DNA of 53,734 nucleotides from Archangium sp. (GCA_030681645.1 JAUXRX010000060.1:1-53734); one strand, 5' to 3'. Counted from the first letter of the stretch, positions 15,760-24,862 are shown. Made by a program: numbers and translations. The notes: generated from the letters alone by a model not told the origin.

Positions 15760-17696
15760 TCCTCGGTGCGCGCGGCCACGAAGCCGGTGATGCGTTCCAT
15801 GCTGCCGCGCGGTTGATCGGCCGGTGGGCGGTAGTCGAGCAGCCCCTTGAGCAACGCCGCCGCTTCCGCCGCGGTCACCTGCGGCCCCGCGACGATGCTG
15901 TCCTGCGGCGCGTGGCCGGTGAGGGCGACCTGGCGCAACCCGGTCGCGTCGACGCCCTGGGTCACCGCGCTGAGCAGCGCCGCGGAATACGTGGCGCCCG
16001 CCTGGCAGCGCCCTTCGAGCACGTCGCGCAGCACCTGCAGGTGATTGCCGCTCAAGACGACGGTGATGTCCTTCGACCAGTCGAGGCCCGCCTTCCGCGC
16101 GGCGATCTGCGGAAAGAGCATGCCGGTGGTCGACTCCGCGTCGGGCACGCAGAGCGACTTGCCCTTGAGGTCCGCGATGGTGGTGATGCCCGACGAGTCG
16201 GCGGCGACGAGCACGCCATCGCTGCCCGAGCTGCCTCCGACCATCTTGAGGGCCACGGGCCTGATGCGCGGCTCGCGCTTCTCGGTGCGAACGAACAGCG
16301 CCGGGGGCATCGCCGCGAACTCCACCCCGCCGTCGAGGAGCTGGTCGGCGAGGTCGTGGTAGCTCGAGGTGAACACGAACGAGACGGGGCGCCCGGTTCT
16401 GCGCTCGAGGTGCAGCCGCATCGGCTCGATGTCCGCGGACAACACCTGCTGGTCGACGATGGGCGGCCAGCCGACGCGCAGCGCCGGGCCCTCGAGCACC
16501 GGGTGGCGAAAGACGACGAAGCCAGCCGACGCGCCCACGCTCACCGCGAAGATCGCGACCATCGCCGCCATTTTCCAGAGCTGCCGCTTCGGCGCCGCGG
16601 GCGCGACGGCCGGCACCGAAGCAGGCCGAAGGCTCGGCGGTGAGACGCTGGGCAGCGTCTGGGTGATGCGCTTCGTCCTGACGGGTTCCTCGTGGGAATA
16701 GCCTTCCCGCTTCACCCGCTCGACCGCTTCCTTCACCGCGGCTTCGTTCGACTTGAGGAGGTCGTCCATCAGGCCGCGCACGTACGCGGCGACCTCGTCG
16801 GCGCCGTGGCGAATGCCCACGTCGTCCGCAGCGGCCTCGAGGGCGCGGCGCAGCTCGTCAGCGGTGGCGAAGCGCTCTGTGCGGGGAACGCTGAGCGCCT
16901 TCATCACCACCTTCGAGATCGCAGGCGGGATGCCCTCGCGAAAACGATCGGGACGCTGGGCCTCGCCGGCGGTGATGGCCTGCATGGTGGCCAGCTCGTT
17001 CTCGCGCTTGAAGAGGCGGCGCAGGGTGAGCAGCTCCCACGCGACGATGCCGAGCGCGAAGACGTCGCAGCGGCGATCGAGCTTCTCCATCAGCACCTGC
17101 TCGGGCGCCATGTAGTGCACCTTGCCCTTGAGGGCGCCGGTGCGCGTGGTGTCGGCGCCGTGCTCGGTGGCCTTGGCGATGCCGAAGTCGAGCAGCTTCA
17201 CGTGCCCGCCGCCGGTCACCATCAGGTTGTGCGGGGAGATGTCGCGGTGCACCAGCCCGAGCAACTTCCCCTGCGGGTCGGTCAGCTCGTGCGCCGCGTG
17301 CGCGCCGGCGCAGGCCTGCGCGACGAGGCCGATGGCGACCCCCAGGGGAATCGACTTCTCCTGGTCGACCGCGGTCCTCACCAGGTCGCGAAAGCTGACG
17401 CCGATGACGTGCTCCATCGCGATGAACGCCGAGCCGTCTGCTTCGCCGAGCTCGTAGATCTGCACGATGTTGGGGTGGTTGAGGCGCGCCACCCAGCGGG
17501 CCTCCTGCAGGAACATCTCGCGGAAGTCGGCCTTCTGCGCGAGGTGCGGCAGCGCGCGCTTGATCACCACCACGCGCTCGAAGTCGTGCAGGCCGCGCTC
17601 GAGCGCGAGGAAGATCTCGGCCATGCCGCCGACCTCGAGGCGGTGCACCAGCTCGAAGCGGCCCAGGTGCACCCGGGGGAAACTGGAGGTCGGCAT
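15711..17696 (-). CDS. Transmembrane Ser/Thr kinase fused to a PhnD-like substrate-binding domain
   Basis: The 661-aa protein is a receptor-type kinase. The cytoplasmic Hanks kinase spans about 12-290. It has a glycine-rich loop (EVGGMAEIFLA), ATP-binding K46 (VVIKR), catalytic D152 and N157 in VHRDISPHN, DFG at 170-172 and the activation-segment APE. A basic/Pro linker with possible phospho-sites leads to one transmembrane helix at about 375-396. The outer part (404-650) matches the phosphonate/phosphite-binding PhnD-SsuA type fold: LRVGWPP, SYHDLADQLLDG, and DLKGKSLCVPDAESTTG followed by MLFPQIAA. It probably senses a small anion or metabolite directly. The ATG at 17696 was chosen; the in-frame ORF start at 17732 adds 12 residues. 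Confidence 0.88.
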   Translation of the reverse strand: MPTSSFPRVHLGRFELVHRLEVGGMAEIFLALERGLHDFERVVVIKRALPHLAQKADFREMFLQEARWVARLNHPNIVQIYELGEADGSAFIAMEHVIGVSFRDLVRTAVDQEKSIPLGVAIGLVAQACAGAHAAHELTDPQGKLLGLVHRDISPHNLMVTGGGHVKLLDFGIAKATEHGADTTRTGALKGKVHYMAPEQVLMEKLDRRCDVFALGIVAWELLTLRRLFKRENELATMQAITAGEAQRPDRFREGIPPAISKVVMKALSVPRTERFATADELRRALEAAADDVGIRHGADEVAAYVRGLMDDLLKSNEAAVKEAVERVKREGYSHEEPVRTKRITQTLPSVSPPSLRPASVPAVAPAAPKRQLWKMAAMVAIFAVSVGASAGFVVFRHPVLEGPALRVGWPPIVDQQVLSADIEPMRLHLERRTGRPVSFVFTSSYHDLADQLLDGGVEFAAMPPALFVRTEKREPRIRPVALKMVGGSSGSDGVLVAADSSGITTIADLKGKSLCVPDAESTTGMLFPQIAARKAGLDWSKDITVVLSGNHLQVLRDVLEGRCQAGATYSAALLSAVTQGVDATGLRQVALTGHAPQDSIVAGPQVTAAEAAALLKGLLDYRPPADQPRGSMERITGFVAARTEDYASLRELVELQDSKR

Positions 17697-17751
17697 CGCG
17701 GGCGAGCCTATTCCCGAACCGGGCGCCACCACGACGGACGTTCAACCCCAG

Positions 17752-18213
17752 TCATTTCCCGAGGAGCTGGCGGAACGCGATGATCGGGGTGGGGTCGACT
17801 TTCCACTGCTTGTCCACCAGCACCAGCTCGATCGGCATGGGCGCGGCCATCGACTTCAGCGTGACCCGGGTCGGGGTCTCGGCGACGCGCTCGATGTCCA
17901 TGCCGCGGTACTGGCCGGCCAGGAGCTTCGCGGTGTCCGCCGAGTACGGGCCCTGCCACAGGATCTCTGCGCCCGGCCGGTCGATGATCAGCGGCCTGAT
18001 CTTCGCCTCCGTCCCCTCGAGGTTCGCCAGCATGTAGAGGCGGTACGCCGCCTCGGGAGAGCCGGCGGGATCAGTCTTCTCGGGTGGCGCGGGCGGGTTC
18101 AGCGCCAGGTCCATCGAGACCTTCGACTTCTTCGGCGCCTCGGGGGCAGCGTCTTTGGCACAGCCTGCGAGGGCGCAGAGCGCGACGACACTCATCCGGG
18201 CGAACGTGATCAT
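17752..18213 (-). CDS. Hypothetical lipoprotein
   Basis: The 153-aa protein has a signal and lipobox (SVVALCALAGC). A Lys/Pro-rich spacer is followed by a compact domain (AAYRLYMLANLEG ... ELVLVDKQWKVDPTPIIAFRQ). The ending resembles the NTF2-like or DUF4878 pattern, in which a lone exported domain ends with a W-x-V strand, but this is weak. It lies 55 bp upstream of the receptor kinase on the same strand, so the two may be co-transcribed; a lipoprotein partner for the sensor domain is possible. The ATG at 18195 is an alternative start. Confidence 0.65.
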   Translation of the reverse strand: MITFARMSVVALCALAGCAKDAAPEAPKKSKVSMDLALNPPAPPEKTDPAGSPEAAYRLYMLANLEGTEAKIRPLIIDRPGAEILWQGPYSADTAKLLAGQYRGMDIERVAETPTRVTLKSMAAPMPIELVLVDKQWKVDPTPIIAFRQLLGK

Positions 18214-18293
18214 CCGCGGACGATGCCACAGCTCGAGGCGGGTCCAGAAAGATCCTGAGGCGCGAGTGCACTGGGCCAGAATGCCCGGCCTGG

Positions 18294-18920
18294 ATGTTCA
18301 CCTTTCCTGAAGGCACGCGCGGGTTGATCTTCGACTGCGACGGCACGCTCGCCGACACCATGCCGCTTCACCTGCGCTGCTGGCAGCGCGCCATGCGCGA
18401 GCTGGGAGGCGACCTCACCGATGCCGAGTTCTGGAACTACGCCGGCATTCCCACCCGGACCATCATCGCGCTGATCAACCAGAAGCACGGCTACACCATC
18501 GACCCGGTGAGCGGCGGCGCGCTCAAGGAGCGCTACTACGTCGAGCTCGTGCACCAGGTGAAGCCCATCGCCGAGGTGGTGCAGGTGGTCGAGGCCTGGC
18601 GCGGGCGGATCCCGATGGCGGTGGCGACGGGCGGAGAGCTCGACATCGTCTCGCGCACGCTGCGCACCATCTCGTTGTTCGACGCCTTCGACACCATCGT
18701 GAGCGCGGACGACGTGAAGCACGGCAAGCCCGCGCCCGACATCTTCCTCGAGGCGGCGCGGCGGCTGAAGGTCGAGCCGGCGCACTGCGTGGTGTTCGAG
18801 GACGCCGACCACGGGGTGACCGCCGCGCTCGCCGCGGGGATGACGGCCATCGACATCCGCAAATTCGGGCTCAGCGTTGCGCAACAACCTGCGCAACCGC
18901 ACTCGGGAGGAAGAGGCTGA
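18294..18920 (+). CDS. HAD-superfamily phosphatase (beta-phosphoglucomutase-like)
   Basis: The 208-aa hydrolase has motif I DCDGTLADT (nucleophile D), a small helical cap with MPLHLRCWQRAM, motif II VATGG, motif III lysine in HGKPAPD, and motif IV FEDADHG. It belongs to subfamily IA, close to YqaB (fructose-1-phosphate phosphatase) and beta-phosphoglucomutase. The substrate is not decided by sequence alone. The gene is divergent from the lipoprotein at 17752-18213. Its C-terminal tail after GLSVAQQ is atypical and low in complexity. Confidence 0.88.
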   Translation: MFTFPEGTRGLIFDCDGTLADTMPLHLRCWQRAMRELGGDLTDAEFWNYAGIPTRTIIALINQKHGYTIDPVSGGALKERYYVELVHQVKPIAEVVQVVEAWRGRIPMAVATGGELDIVSRTLRTISLFDAFDTIVSADDVKHGKPAPDIFLEAARRLKVEPAHCVVFEDADHGVTAALAAGMTAIDIRKFGLSVAQQPAQPHSGGRG

Positions 18921-18945
18921 GGCGAGCGGTGTTACACCGGGCGCC

Positions 18946-21900
18946 ATGGACGAAGCGGTCTTCGGTCTAGGACTCTGCTGCACCGCGGTCCCCGTCATCG
19001 CGGCAGTCGTCATCGCGTGGATGGCACGCGGTCGCGCCGAGGAGGCCATCAAGCGCTCCGACATGACGATGCTGCGGCTCGAGGTGCTGCAGCGTCAGCT
19101 GTCGGCCATGCGGACCACGCTTCCTCCGGCGGTCATCGATTCGTTCGAGGCCGCTGCTCCGCGCGAAGAGGTCCGCGCGCCGCGAGAAGAAGTGCCGGTG
19201 CCGGTGCCGGTGCCAGTGTCAGTGCCAGTGTCAGTGCCAGTGTCAGTGCCAGTGTCAGTGTCAGTGTCAGCAGCGGAACCCGCAACACCGCCCGCAGTCG
19301 CGCCGCCCGCGATCCCCCCTCCACCCGTCCCGCCCGCACCCGCACCAGCGCCCTTCGAGTGGGAGAAGTGGATCGGCGTCCGGGGCGCCGCAGTGCTGGG
19401 CGGCATCGTGTTCGCGATGGCCGGCCTCTACCTCTTCAAATACTCCATCGCGCAGGGGTGGGTCTCTCCGGCCGTCCGCGTGATCGGCGCCGTGCTGACG
19501 GGCCTCGCCGCCCTGGTCGCTTCGCAGAAACTCCGCGAGCGCTACGAAGTGACCGGCCAGGCGCTCGGAGGCGGCGGCATCGTGGTGCTCTACGCAGCCA
19601 CGTGGGCGTCGAAGACGCTCTACGACCTCATCCCGCTCCCGGTCGCCTTCGTCTTGATGGTGTTGATCACCGCGGTCGCGGCGGTGTTCGCGGTGAAGCA
19701 GGACAACCGCATCGCGGCCTACCTCGGCCTGGTGGGCGGCTTCGCCACGCCGCTCCTCCTCTCGACGGGACAGAACGCGCCCGGCCCGCTCTTCACCTAC
19801 GTCTTCTTCCTCGACGTCGCGCTGCTGGGAATCGCGTACCTCAAGAAGTGGAAGAGCATCGCCGCGTTGGCGCTGGGTGGGACGCTGCTGATGGAGTTCG
19901 GCTGGGTCTTCACGAAGATGGAGCCGCAGCAGGTGTGGATCGCCTTCGTGGTGATGGCGCTCTTCGCGGTGCTCTTCGGAGTCTTCTCGAGCCGCTTCAC
20001 CGGTGACGACGAGACCCCGACGCCTGCGTCCCGCCTGCTGCAGGGCTTCGCGCTCCTCACCCCGACGGTGGTGCTGGTCTACTTCGGAGCGAGCAACTCC
20101 CTGGCAGTCCCGCTGGCCCCCACCGCAGGCTTCCTCGCAGTGCTGCTCATCGGCGCCGGCTTCATTCACCGCAGGGCGAAGGACGGCGAAGAAGCGCTGC
20201 TCTCGATCGCGGTGGCCGCGGTGTTGATGGTGCTGGGACTCGCCGCCTCGAACCGCGCCCAGCCCGAGCTGACCTCCGTCATCTTCCTGCTGGTCAACCT
20301 CGGCCTCGCCGCAGTGGGAGTGCTCAACGTCGAGTGGCCGCAAGCCGACGCGCGTCGCACCGCAGCGCTCGCAGCAGGGCGCTGGTTGCTGGCCGGCATC
20401 ATGGGCGTGCTGCTGCTGGCCGCCGTGCGCAGCGTGCACGATGAGTCGCACCTCACCTTCTCCATCGGCTTCGGGGTGGTCACGCTGCTCTTCGTGGTGC
20501 TCAGTCGCAAAGACACCGCCCCGGGCTGGCAGATCGCAGTCGGCCTGGCGCCCGCGGTCGCCTTCGCAGTCGACTACCTGAACCTCGCCACGCGGAGCAG
20601 CTTCGTGGAGGCGAGCGTCAACGCAGACCCGGTGCTGACGCTGGGTCCCTCGCTCGTGCTCGGCGTGGCCCTGCTCGGCGCGACGTTCTTCGCGAGGGTC
20701 GAGCGGGTGCTGGTGGCCTTCGTCATCGCCACGCTGAGCATCGCCATCATCTCGGTGACGGAGCTGCCCACGCAGCCGCTGCAGGTCCTCTGGGCGCTCG
20801 GGTTGATCACCGCGCTGGGCGTGGCGGCCTCGATTCGCGGCACGCTGCGCAGCGCCGCGTTCGCGACGGTGGTGCTCTTCGGGGTGCGCCTGGTGGAGCC
20901 CCTCCGCTCGGGAGAAGGCGAGCTGATGCCGTGGACGCAGCTCTTCGGGGTGGCGCTCGGCGCCGCGCTGGTGCTGCACGTGCTGCTGTTCTTCGCGGGC
21001 CAGAAGTTCCACGAGAAGCCGTGGGGCCCGGTGGCCCTGGCGACCGCGCTGCCGGCCACCTTCCCCGGAATGCTGCTCTTCTGGCAACACGCGTTCGGCC
21101 GCTCGATGCAGGGCGCACTGGCGGTGGGCCTGGCGGTGATCGCGCTCGGCTCAGCGTTGTTGGCGCAACGTTCGGCGCGCTCGCTGGGCAGCCGAGGGGT
21201 GATGTGGCTCCTGGCCGCGGCGTGCACGCTGCTGGCGATCGCCGTGCCGCTGCAGCTGGAGAACCAGTGGGTCACCATCTCGTGGTCGCTGATGGCGGTG
21301 GCCTACCTCGGGCTGTGGAAGCGCTTCGATTCGCGCGGCCTCAAGTGGTTGGCATTGGCGCTGCTCACGATGGTGAGCGTGCGCCTGCTCTTCAACCCCT
21401 GGGTGCTCGAGTACCACCAGCGCAGCGGCGTCATCTTCTTCAACTGGCTGACGTACACGTACCTCATCCCCGCGGCGTGCCTCATCGCGGCGACCTGGCT
21501 GCTCACGTCCGACGAGGTGTCGCGCGCGCGCGGTTGGGAGACCGGCCTCTACGCGGGGAAGATTCCGTGGGGGGCGTCGAGCTCGGCCATCGGCGGGGCG
21601 CTGGTGGTCTTCGCGTGGGTCACCCTGAGCGTGTTCGACTTCTTCTCGCAGTCGTCGACGTTGACGGTGACCTTCGACCGGTTGCCGGCGCGCGACGTGG
21701 CGCTCTCGTTGAGCTGGGTGCTCTACGCGGTGGCGCTGCTGGCCATCGGCATGTGGCGCAAGTCGCGCGCGCTGCGGTGGATGAGCCTCGGCTTCCTGCT
21801 CACCAGCATCGGCAAGGTCTTCCTCTACGACCTGGGCCAGCTCAAGGATTTGTACCGGGTCGCCTCGCTGATGGGCCTGGCGGTCTCGTTGATCATCATC

Positions 21901-21960
21901 TCACTGGCGTACCAGCGCTTCGTCTTCCGGCGCGTTGACGTCGTCGAGGAAACGAAATGA
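18946..21960 (+). CDS. DUF2339 polytopic membrane protein
   Basis: The 1004-aa protein has one N-terminal helix and a short coil. A Val-Pro/Val-Ser repeat linker (about residues 83-110) and a Pro/Ala stretch come next. The DUF2339 core opens with EKWIGVRGAAVLGGIVFAMA and has about 25 transmembrane helices, including the signature LGLVGGFATPLLLSTG. The family's molecular role is unknown; a transport or envelope role is suspected because of size and topology. The ATG at 18946 was chosen; the longer reading from 18877 overlaps the HAD gene. Its stop overlaps the DUF3999 start (ATGA), a pairing seen in other bacteria. Confidence 0.88.
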   Translation: MDEAVFGLGLCCTAVPVIAAVVIAWMARGRAEEAIKRSDMTMLRLEVLQRQLSAMRTTLPPAVIDSFEAAAPREEVRAPREEVPVPVPVPVSVPVSVPVSVPVSVSVSAAEPATPPAVAPPAIPPPPVPPAPAPAPFEWEKWIGVRGAAVLGGIVFAMAGLYLFKYSIAQGWVSPAVRVIGAVLTGLAALVASQKLRERYEVTGQALGGGGIVVLYAATWASKTLYDLIPLPVAFVLMVLITAVAAVFAVKQDNRIAAYLGLVGGFATPLLLSTGQNAPGPLFTYVFFLDVALLGIAYLKKWKSIAALALGGTLLMEFGWVFTKMEPQQVWIAFVVMALFAVLFGVFSSRFTGDDETPTPASRLLQGFALLTPTVVLVYFGASNSLAVPLAPTAGFLAVLLIGAGFIHRRAKDGEEALLSIAVAAVLMVLGLAASNRAQPELTSVIFLLVNLGLAAVGVLNVEWPQADARRTAALAAGRWLLAGIMGVLLLAAVRSVHDESHLTFSIGFGVVTLLFVVLSRKDTAPGWQIAVGLAPAVAFAVDYLNLATRSSFVEASVNADPVLTLGPSLVLGVALLGATFFARVERVLVAFVIATLSIAIISVTELPTQPLQVLWALGLITALGVAASIRGTLRSAAFATVVLFGVRLVEPLRSGEGELMPWTQLFGVALGAALVLHVLLFFAGQKFHEKPWGPVALATALPATFPGMLLFWQHAFGRSMQGALAVGLAVIALGSALLAQRSARSLGSRGVMWLLAAACTLLAIAVPLQLENQWVTISWSLMAVAYLGLWKRFDSRGLKWLALALLTMVSVRLLFNPWVLEYHQRSGVIFFNWLTYTYLIPAACLIAATWLLTSDEVSRARGWETGLYAGKIPWGASSSAIGGALVVFAWVTLSVFDFFSQSSTLTVTFDRLPARDVALSLSWVLYAVALLAIGMWRKSRALRWMSLGFLLTSIGKVFLYDLGQLKDLYRVASLMGLAVSLIIISLAYQRFVFRRVDVVEETK
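19192..19269 (+). repeat. In-frame 6/12-bp tandem repeat (Val-Pro / Val-Ser)
   Basis: GTGCCG repeats four times. It then alternates as GTGCCAGTGTCA in about four copies, ending with extra GTGTCA units, inside the linker of the DUF2339 gene. All units are multiples of 3, so slippage would change linker length without breaking the frame. Confidence 0.85.
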
Positions 21961-23924
21961 CCCCGCTCTTCACCTTGCTGATCCTCGCGCAGTCACCGGA
22001 GCAACTGCGGGCCGTCTTCCCCCAGCAGGCCGCGCTCAGGCTGGAAGGACGGGTCGGTGACTGGGCCCGGCTGCCGTTGCCCGACGCGGTGCTGCGGCAG
22101 GTCGATCGCGACCTGGCCGACGTGCGGCTGTTCGACGCCGCGGGGAAGCTGGTGCCCTTCGTGGTGCAGCGCGAGCGGCCCTTCGATGCGGAGGTGCGGG
22201 TGCGGCTGGTGCAGATCTCCGCCACGCGCAAGGAGACGGCGGCCGAACCGGGCACGCCCAACCTCTTCGAAGAGGTCGCGATCTTCGCCCTGCCCGCCGA
22301 ACGCGCGCGCACGCCGAGGCTCGAGTTCAGCAGTCCCATCTCGCGCTTCGTGCGCCGCGCCGTCATCGAGGCGCTCACCGAGAAGGGCGCGGTGGTGGGG
22401 CGCATCGAGACGACCTTGTTCCGACTCCCCGGCACCGGAGAGCGGATGGAGGTGTGGATGCCTGCGCTGGAGAAGGACGCGATGCGCCTGCGCGTCACCT
22501 TGAACGGGCAGGACGACGGGTTCATCACGCCGTCGGCGGTGGCCACCTTCGCCGAGCGGGGTCCGCCGGAGACGACGCTGGAGTGGCCCATCACGCAGTC
22601 GCCGCAGCGCGAGGGCAAGGCGACGGTGTGGCAGCTGGAGAAGCCGCGCGGCATCGTGCCCATGCGGTTGTCCGTGAAGACCACCACGCCCTGGTTCAAC
22701 CGCCAGGTGACGGTGCGCAGCCCCAGCGGCGTGCTCGGCCAGGGCCGGGTGTTCCGCCAGGCGGGGGCGACGCCGGTGGAGCGGCTCGAACTGCCCCTCG
22801 AGGCCATCAGCGACGAGAGCCTCGAGGTGCGCATCGAGGACGAGGACAGCCCCATGCTCGAGAAGCTGGAGCTGGCCTTCGTCATCGAGCAGCCCGAGCT
22901 GGTGTTCGTCACGCCGGGCGCGCAGCCGGTGACGCTCTACTTCGGAGGCCACCGCACGCGCCGGGCGCACTTCGACACCTCGGACAACGAGGTGCGGTTG
23001 CCCTTCAACCTCGCCCCGGCGGAGCTGCGCGAGCCGCAGAAGAACCCGGAGTACGTGCCCACGTCCCCGCTCGCCGAGTTCCGCAAGGCGGGCGCCGCGC
23101 TGGAGCTCTCCCAGTTTCCGCAGCAGGCGTGGGTGCGCGGGGTGAGCGGCACGGAGGTCTCGAGCGTGACCTTCACCGCGACGCACGCGCAGACGATGAG
23201 CCCGGACTTCCGCGACCTGCGCCTGGTGGATGGGCACGGGCTGCAGTGGCCGTACGTGCTGCGCGAGAGCACCGCGTTGCTGCCGGTGGCGTTGACGCCG
23301 GCGACCGCGGCGGTGACGGGCCACTCGGCGTGGACCTTTTCGACCGGTGGACGGGTGGAGTCGTTCACGCTCATTCCGCCGGCGGGCGTGCCGTACTTCT
23401 CGCGCAACGCGACGCTCACCTTCGCGGGCGAGGGGCTGCGGCCGGTGCAGGTGTGGGCGGGGTGGCTGACGTCGAACCCCAACGAGCGGGGCGTGCGCAC
23501 CGAGCTGGTGCTCTCGCTCGACGGGAAGTCACGGGGCGCGGGCACGTACACGCTCGACCTCGATGACGGAGGCGACGCGCCGCTGGCCGACCTGTCCTTC
23601 GAGGCGGTGGTGAAGGTGCCGCAGCTCACCGCGCTGCTCGCCGCGGGGGACTACCGCGCGGTGTGGGGGGTGCCGTCACTGCGCACGCCGAGGTACGACG
23701 TGGAGCGGGTGGCCGAGGTGCTGCAGGAGCTCCGCACCACGCCGCACGAAGCCGAGCGCGCGGAAGCGAACCCGGCCTTCGTCGCGCCCACCTTGCTCGA
23801 GCGCACCGGCGGGGCGACGCGATGGATCTTCTGGGCGGTGCTGGCGCTGGCAGTGCTGGTGCTGGGCGGCCTCACCGTCCGCATCGCCAGGGCCGACCCC
23901 GGGACGCCGCCTCCGCCGGGTTGA
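21957..23924 (+). CDS. DUF3999 family exported membrane-anchored protein
   Basis: The 655-aa protein has a short N-terminal signal (MTPLFTLLILAQS), a long beta-rich extracytoplasmic region and one C-terminal transmembrane helix (ATRWIFWAVLALAVLVLGG) with a short tail. The DUF3999 pattern is visible in DVRLFDAAGKLVPFVV near the start, PQQAWVRGVSG, DFRDLRLVDGHGLQWPYVL and WAGWLTSNP. It overlaps the DUF2339 gene by 4 nt, and the two are likely partners in the envelope. No enzymatic motif is seen. Confidence 0.85.
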   Translation: MTPLFTLLILAQSPEQLRAVFPQQAALRLEGRVGDWARLPLPDAVLRQVDRDLADVRLFDAAGKLVPFVVQRERPFDAEVRVRLVQISATRKETAAEPGTPNLFEEVAIFALPAERARTPRLEFSSPISRFVRRAVIEALTEKGAVVGRIETTLFRLPGTGERMEVWMPALEKDAMRLRVTLNGQDDGFITPSAVATFAERGPPETTLEWPITQSPQREGKATVWQLEKPRGIVPMRLSVKTTTPWFNRQVTVRSPSGVLGQGRVFRQAGATPVERLELPLEAISDESLEVRIEDEDSPMLEKLELAFVIEQPELVFVTPGAQPVTLYFGGHRTRRAHFDTSDNEVRLPFNLAPAELREPQKNPEYVPTSPLAEFRKAGAALELSQFPQQAWVRGVSGTEVSSVTFTATHAQTMSPDFRDLRLVDGHGLQWPYVLRESTALLPVALTPATAAVTGHSAWTFSTGGRVESFTLIPPAGVPYFSRNATLTFAGEGLRPVQVWAGWLTSNPNERGVRTELVLSLDGKSRGAGTYTLDLDDGGDAPLADLSFEAVVKVPQLTALLAAGDYRAVWGVPSLRTPRYDVERVAEVLQELRTTPHEAERAEANPAFVAPTLLERTGGATRWIFWAVLALAVLVLGGLTVRIARADPGTPPPPG

Positions 23925-24016
23925 GTGTCAGAGGTGAGGGGCGGCGAGGGCATCCATCGCGGTCCAGAGCGCCGAGACGGGTCAAAGCCCAGGTGCGTGA
24001 AGCCGGTGTCCGTGGC

Positions 24017-24190
24017 TCAGCGCTGCAGCGCCTGCCACTTCGCCGCCCACATGTTGTCGACGAGGTTGGGGTAGCGCCGTCCTGCCGCCTCTGCGCGAGC
24101 GCGCGCCGCATCCTTCGCCGCTTCACTGAGCGTGACCTTCTTCTTCCCTGCGGGCTTCTTCTTCTTCCAGGGCGGCCTACGCGCAGTCAA
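24017..24190 (-). CDS. Small basic protein (57 aa)
   Basis: The 57 residues from the TTG at 24190 begin with a Lys-rich stretch (WKKKKPAGKKKVTLSEAAK). An Ala/Arg helix follows, then RRYPNLVDNMWAAKWQ near the C terminus. The RxYPNLVDNM ending looks like that of short uncharacterised proteins in other high-GC bacteria, which suggests a real gene. No other start codon lies in frame after the upstream stop. The charge suggests nucleic-acid or protein binding. The gene overlaps nothing annotated and lies between DUF3999 and the NTR-like gene. Confidence 0.6.
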   Translation of the reverse strand: MTARRPPWKKKKPAGKKKVTLSEAAKDAARARAEAAGRRYPNLVDNMWAAKWQALQR

Positions 24191-24287
24191 TTCAGTTCTT
24201 CCCGTGTGGCGAGAGGGAACCCGAGTTCAGCACGTCTGCGAGCGACTGGGGCTTCTCGCGCCAGGGAGCCCATCCTCCCGTCGACGT

Positions 24288-24731
24288 ATGGAGCGCGAGG
24301 GTGAAGCGGGTGACAGTCTGCTGGTGCTGCGAACCCTGCTCACCATCATCCTGCTCTCCGTCATCCTCCTCGCTGCATCCCCGGCCTCCGCCTGTGAATG
24401 CAAGCAGAGCTCGCCCGCGCGCACCTTCGAGACCGCCGACGCCGTCTTCGAGGCCACCACCCTCGAGCCGATCGCGTGGCCGGCTGACGGTGACGGGACG
24501 GTGCGGGTGACGGTGGGCCGGCGGTGGAAGGGCGTCGAGCCCAGCAGCACCGGGCTCGAACTCCATGTCACGCGGGGCAAGTCCTGCGGCTACCAGTTCA
24601 AAGCCAAAACCAGCTACCTCGTGTTCGCGACGAAGAAGGGCGAGGTGCTGTGGGTCTCGCTCTGCAGCGCCACCCAGCCGCTGGCCGACGCGAAGGCGAC
24701 GCTGGAGAAGCTCCCGCCGCCTGCTCCGTAG
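24288..24731 (+). CDS. Exported NTR/TIMP-like small protein
   Basis: The 147-aa protein has a signal helix (TLLTIILLSVILLAASPASA) cleaved before CECKQSSP. The mature N-terminal CxC followed by FETADAVFEATTLEP and VTVGRRWKGV, and later KSCGYQF, resembles the netrin/TIMP fold found in bacterial secreted proteins that begin with CSC. In animals such domains inhibit metalloproteases; the bacterial role is unknown. The ATG at 24288 lies downstream of a region shared with the antisense 57-aa gene. Confidence 0.65.
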   Translation: MEREGEAGDSLLVLRTLLTIILLSVILLAASPASACECKQSSPARTFETADAVFEATTLEPIAWPADGDGTVRVTVGRRWKGVEPSSTGLELHVTRGKSCGYQFKAKTSYLVFATKKGEVLWVSLCSATQPLADAKATLEKLPPPAP

Positions 24732-24739
24732 ACGGTTGT

Positions 24740-24841
24740 GACGGCGCCTGGCCCGCACCTGTTCGAGCACGAGAAGCCGATCCGCAGCGGGCGCTCGAGG
24801 TCAACATCAAGGCCCTGATCAAGGGCCTGAACCAGCGCTGA
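24740..24841 (+). pseudogene. Possible relic of a short coding sequence
   Basis: The 131-bp gap after the NTR-like gene ends in a frame reading DPQRALEVNIKALIKGLNQR and a stop at 24841. Just upstream a different frame reads PGPHLFEHEKPIRSG. Both look coding-like but are out of register and have no start of their own. A frameshifted remnant is one explanation; chance is another. Confidence 0.2.
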
Positions 24842-24850
24842 GTCTGTCGC

Positions 24851-24856
24851 TACGAT
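24851..24856 (+). promoter_or_regulatory. TACGAT, candidate leaderless -10 element
   Basis: TACGAT ends exactly 6 nt before the GTG at 24863, so initiation would fall at or next to the start codon. No TTGACA-like -35 is seen. The same geometry recurs before several other genes in this window. Confidence 0.35.
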
Positions 24857-24862
24857 GCCCCG

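Noticed and set aside
19267..21090. 607-aa minus-strand ORF
   Set aside because: Lies inside the DUF2339 gene on the opposite strand and is dominated by Glu/His/Arg repeats with no family likeness.
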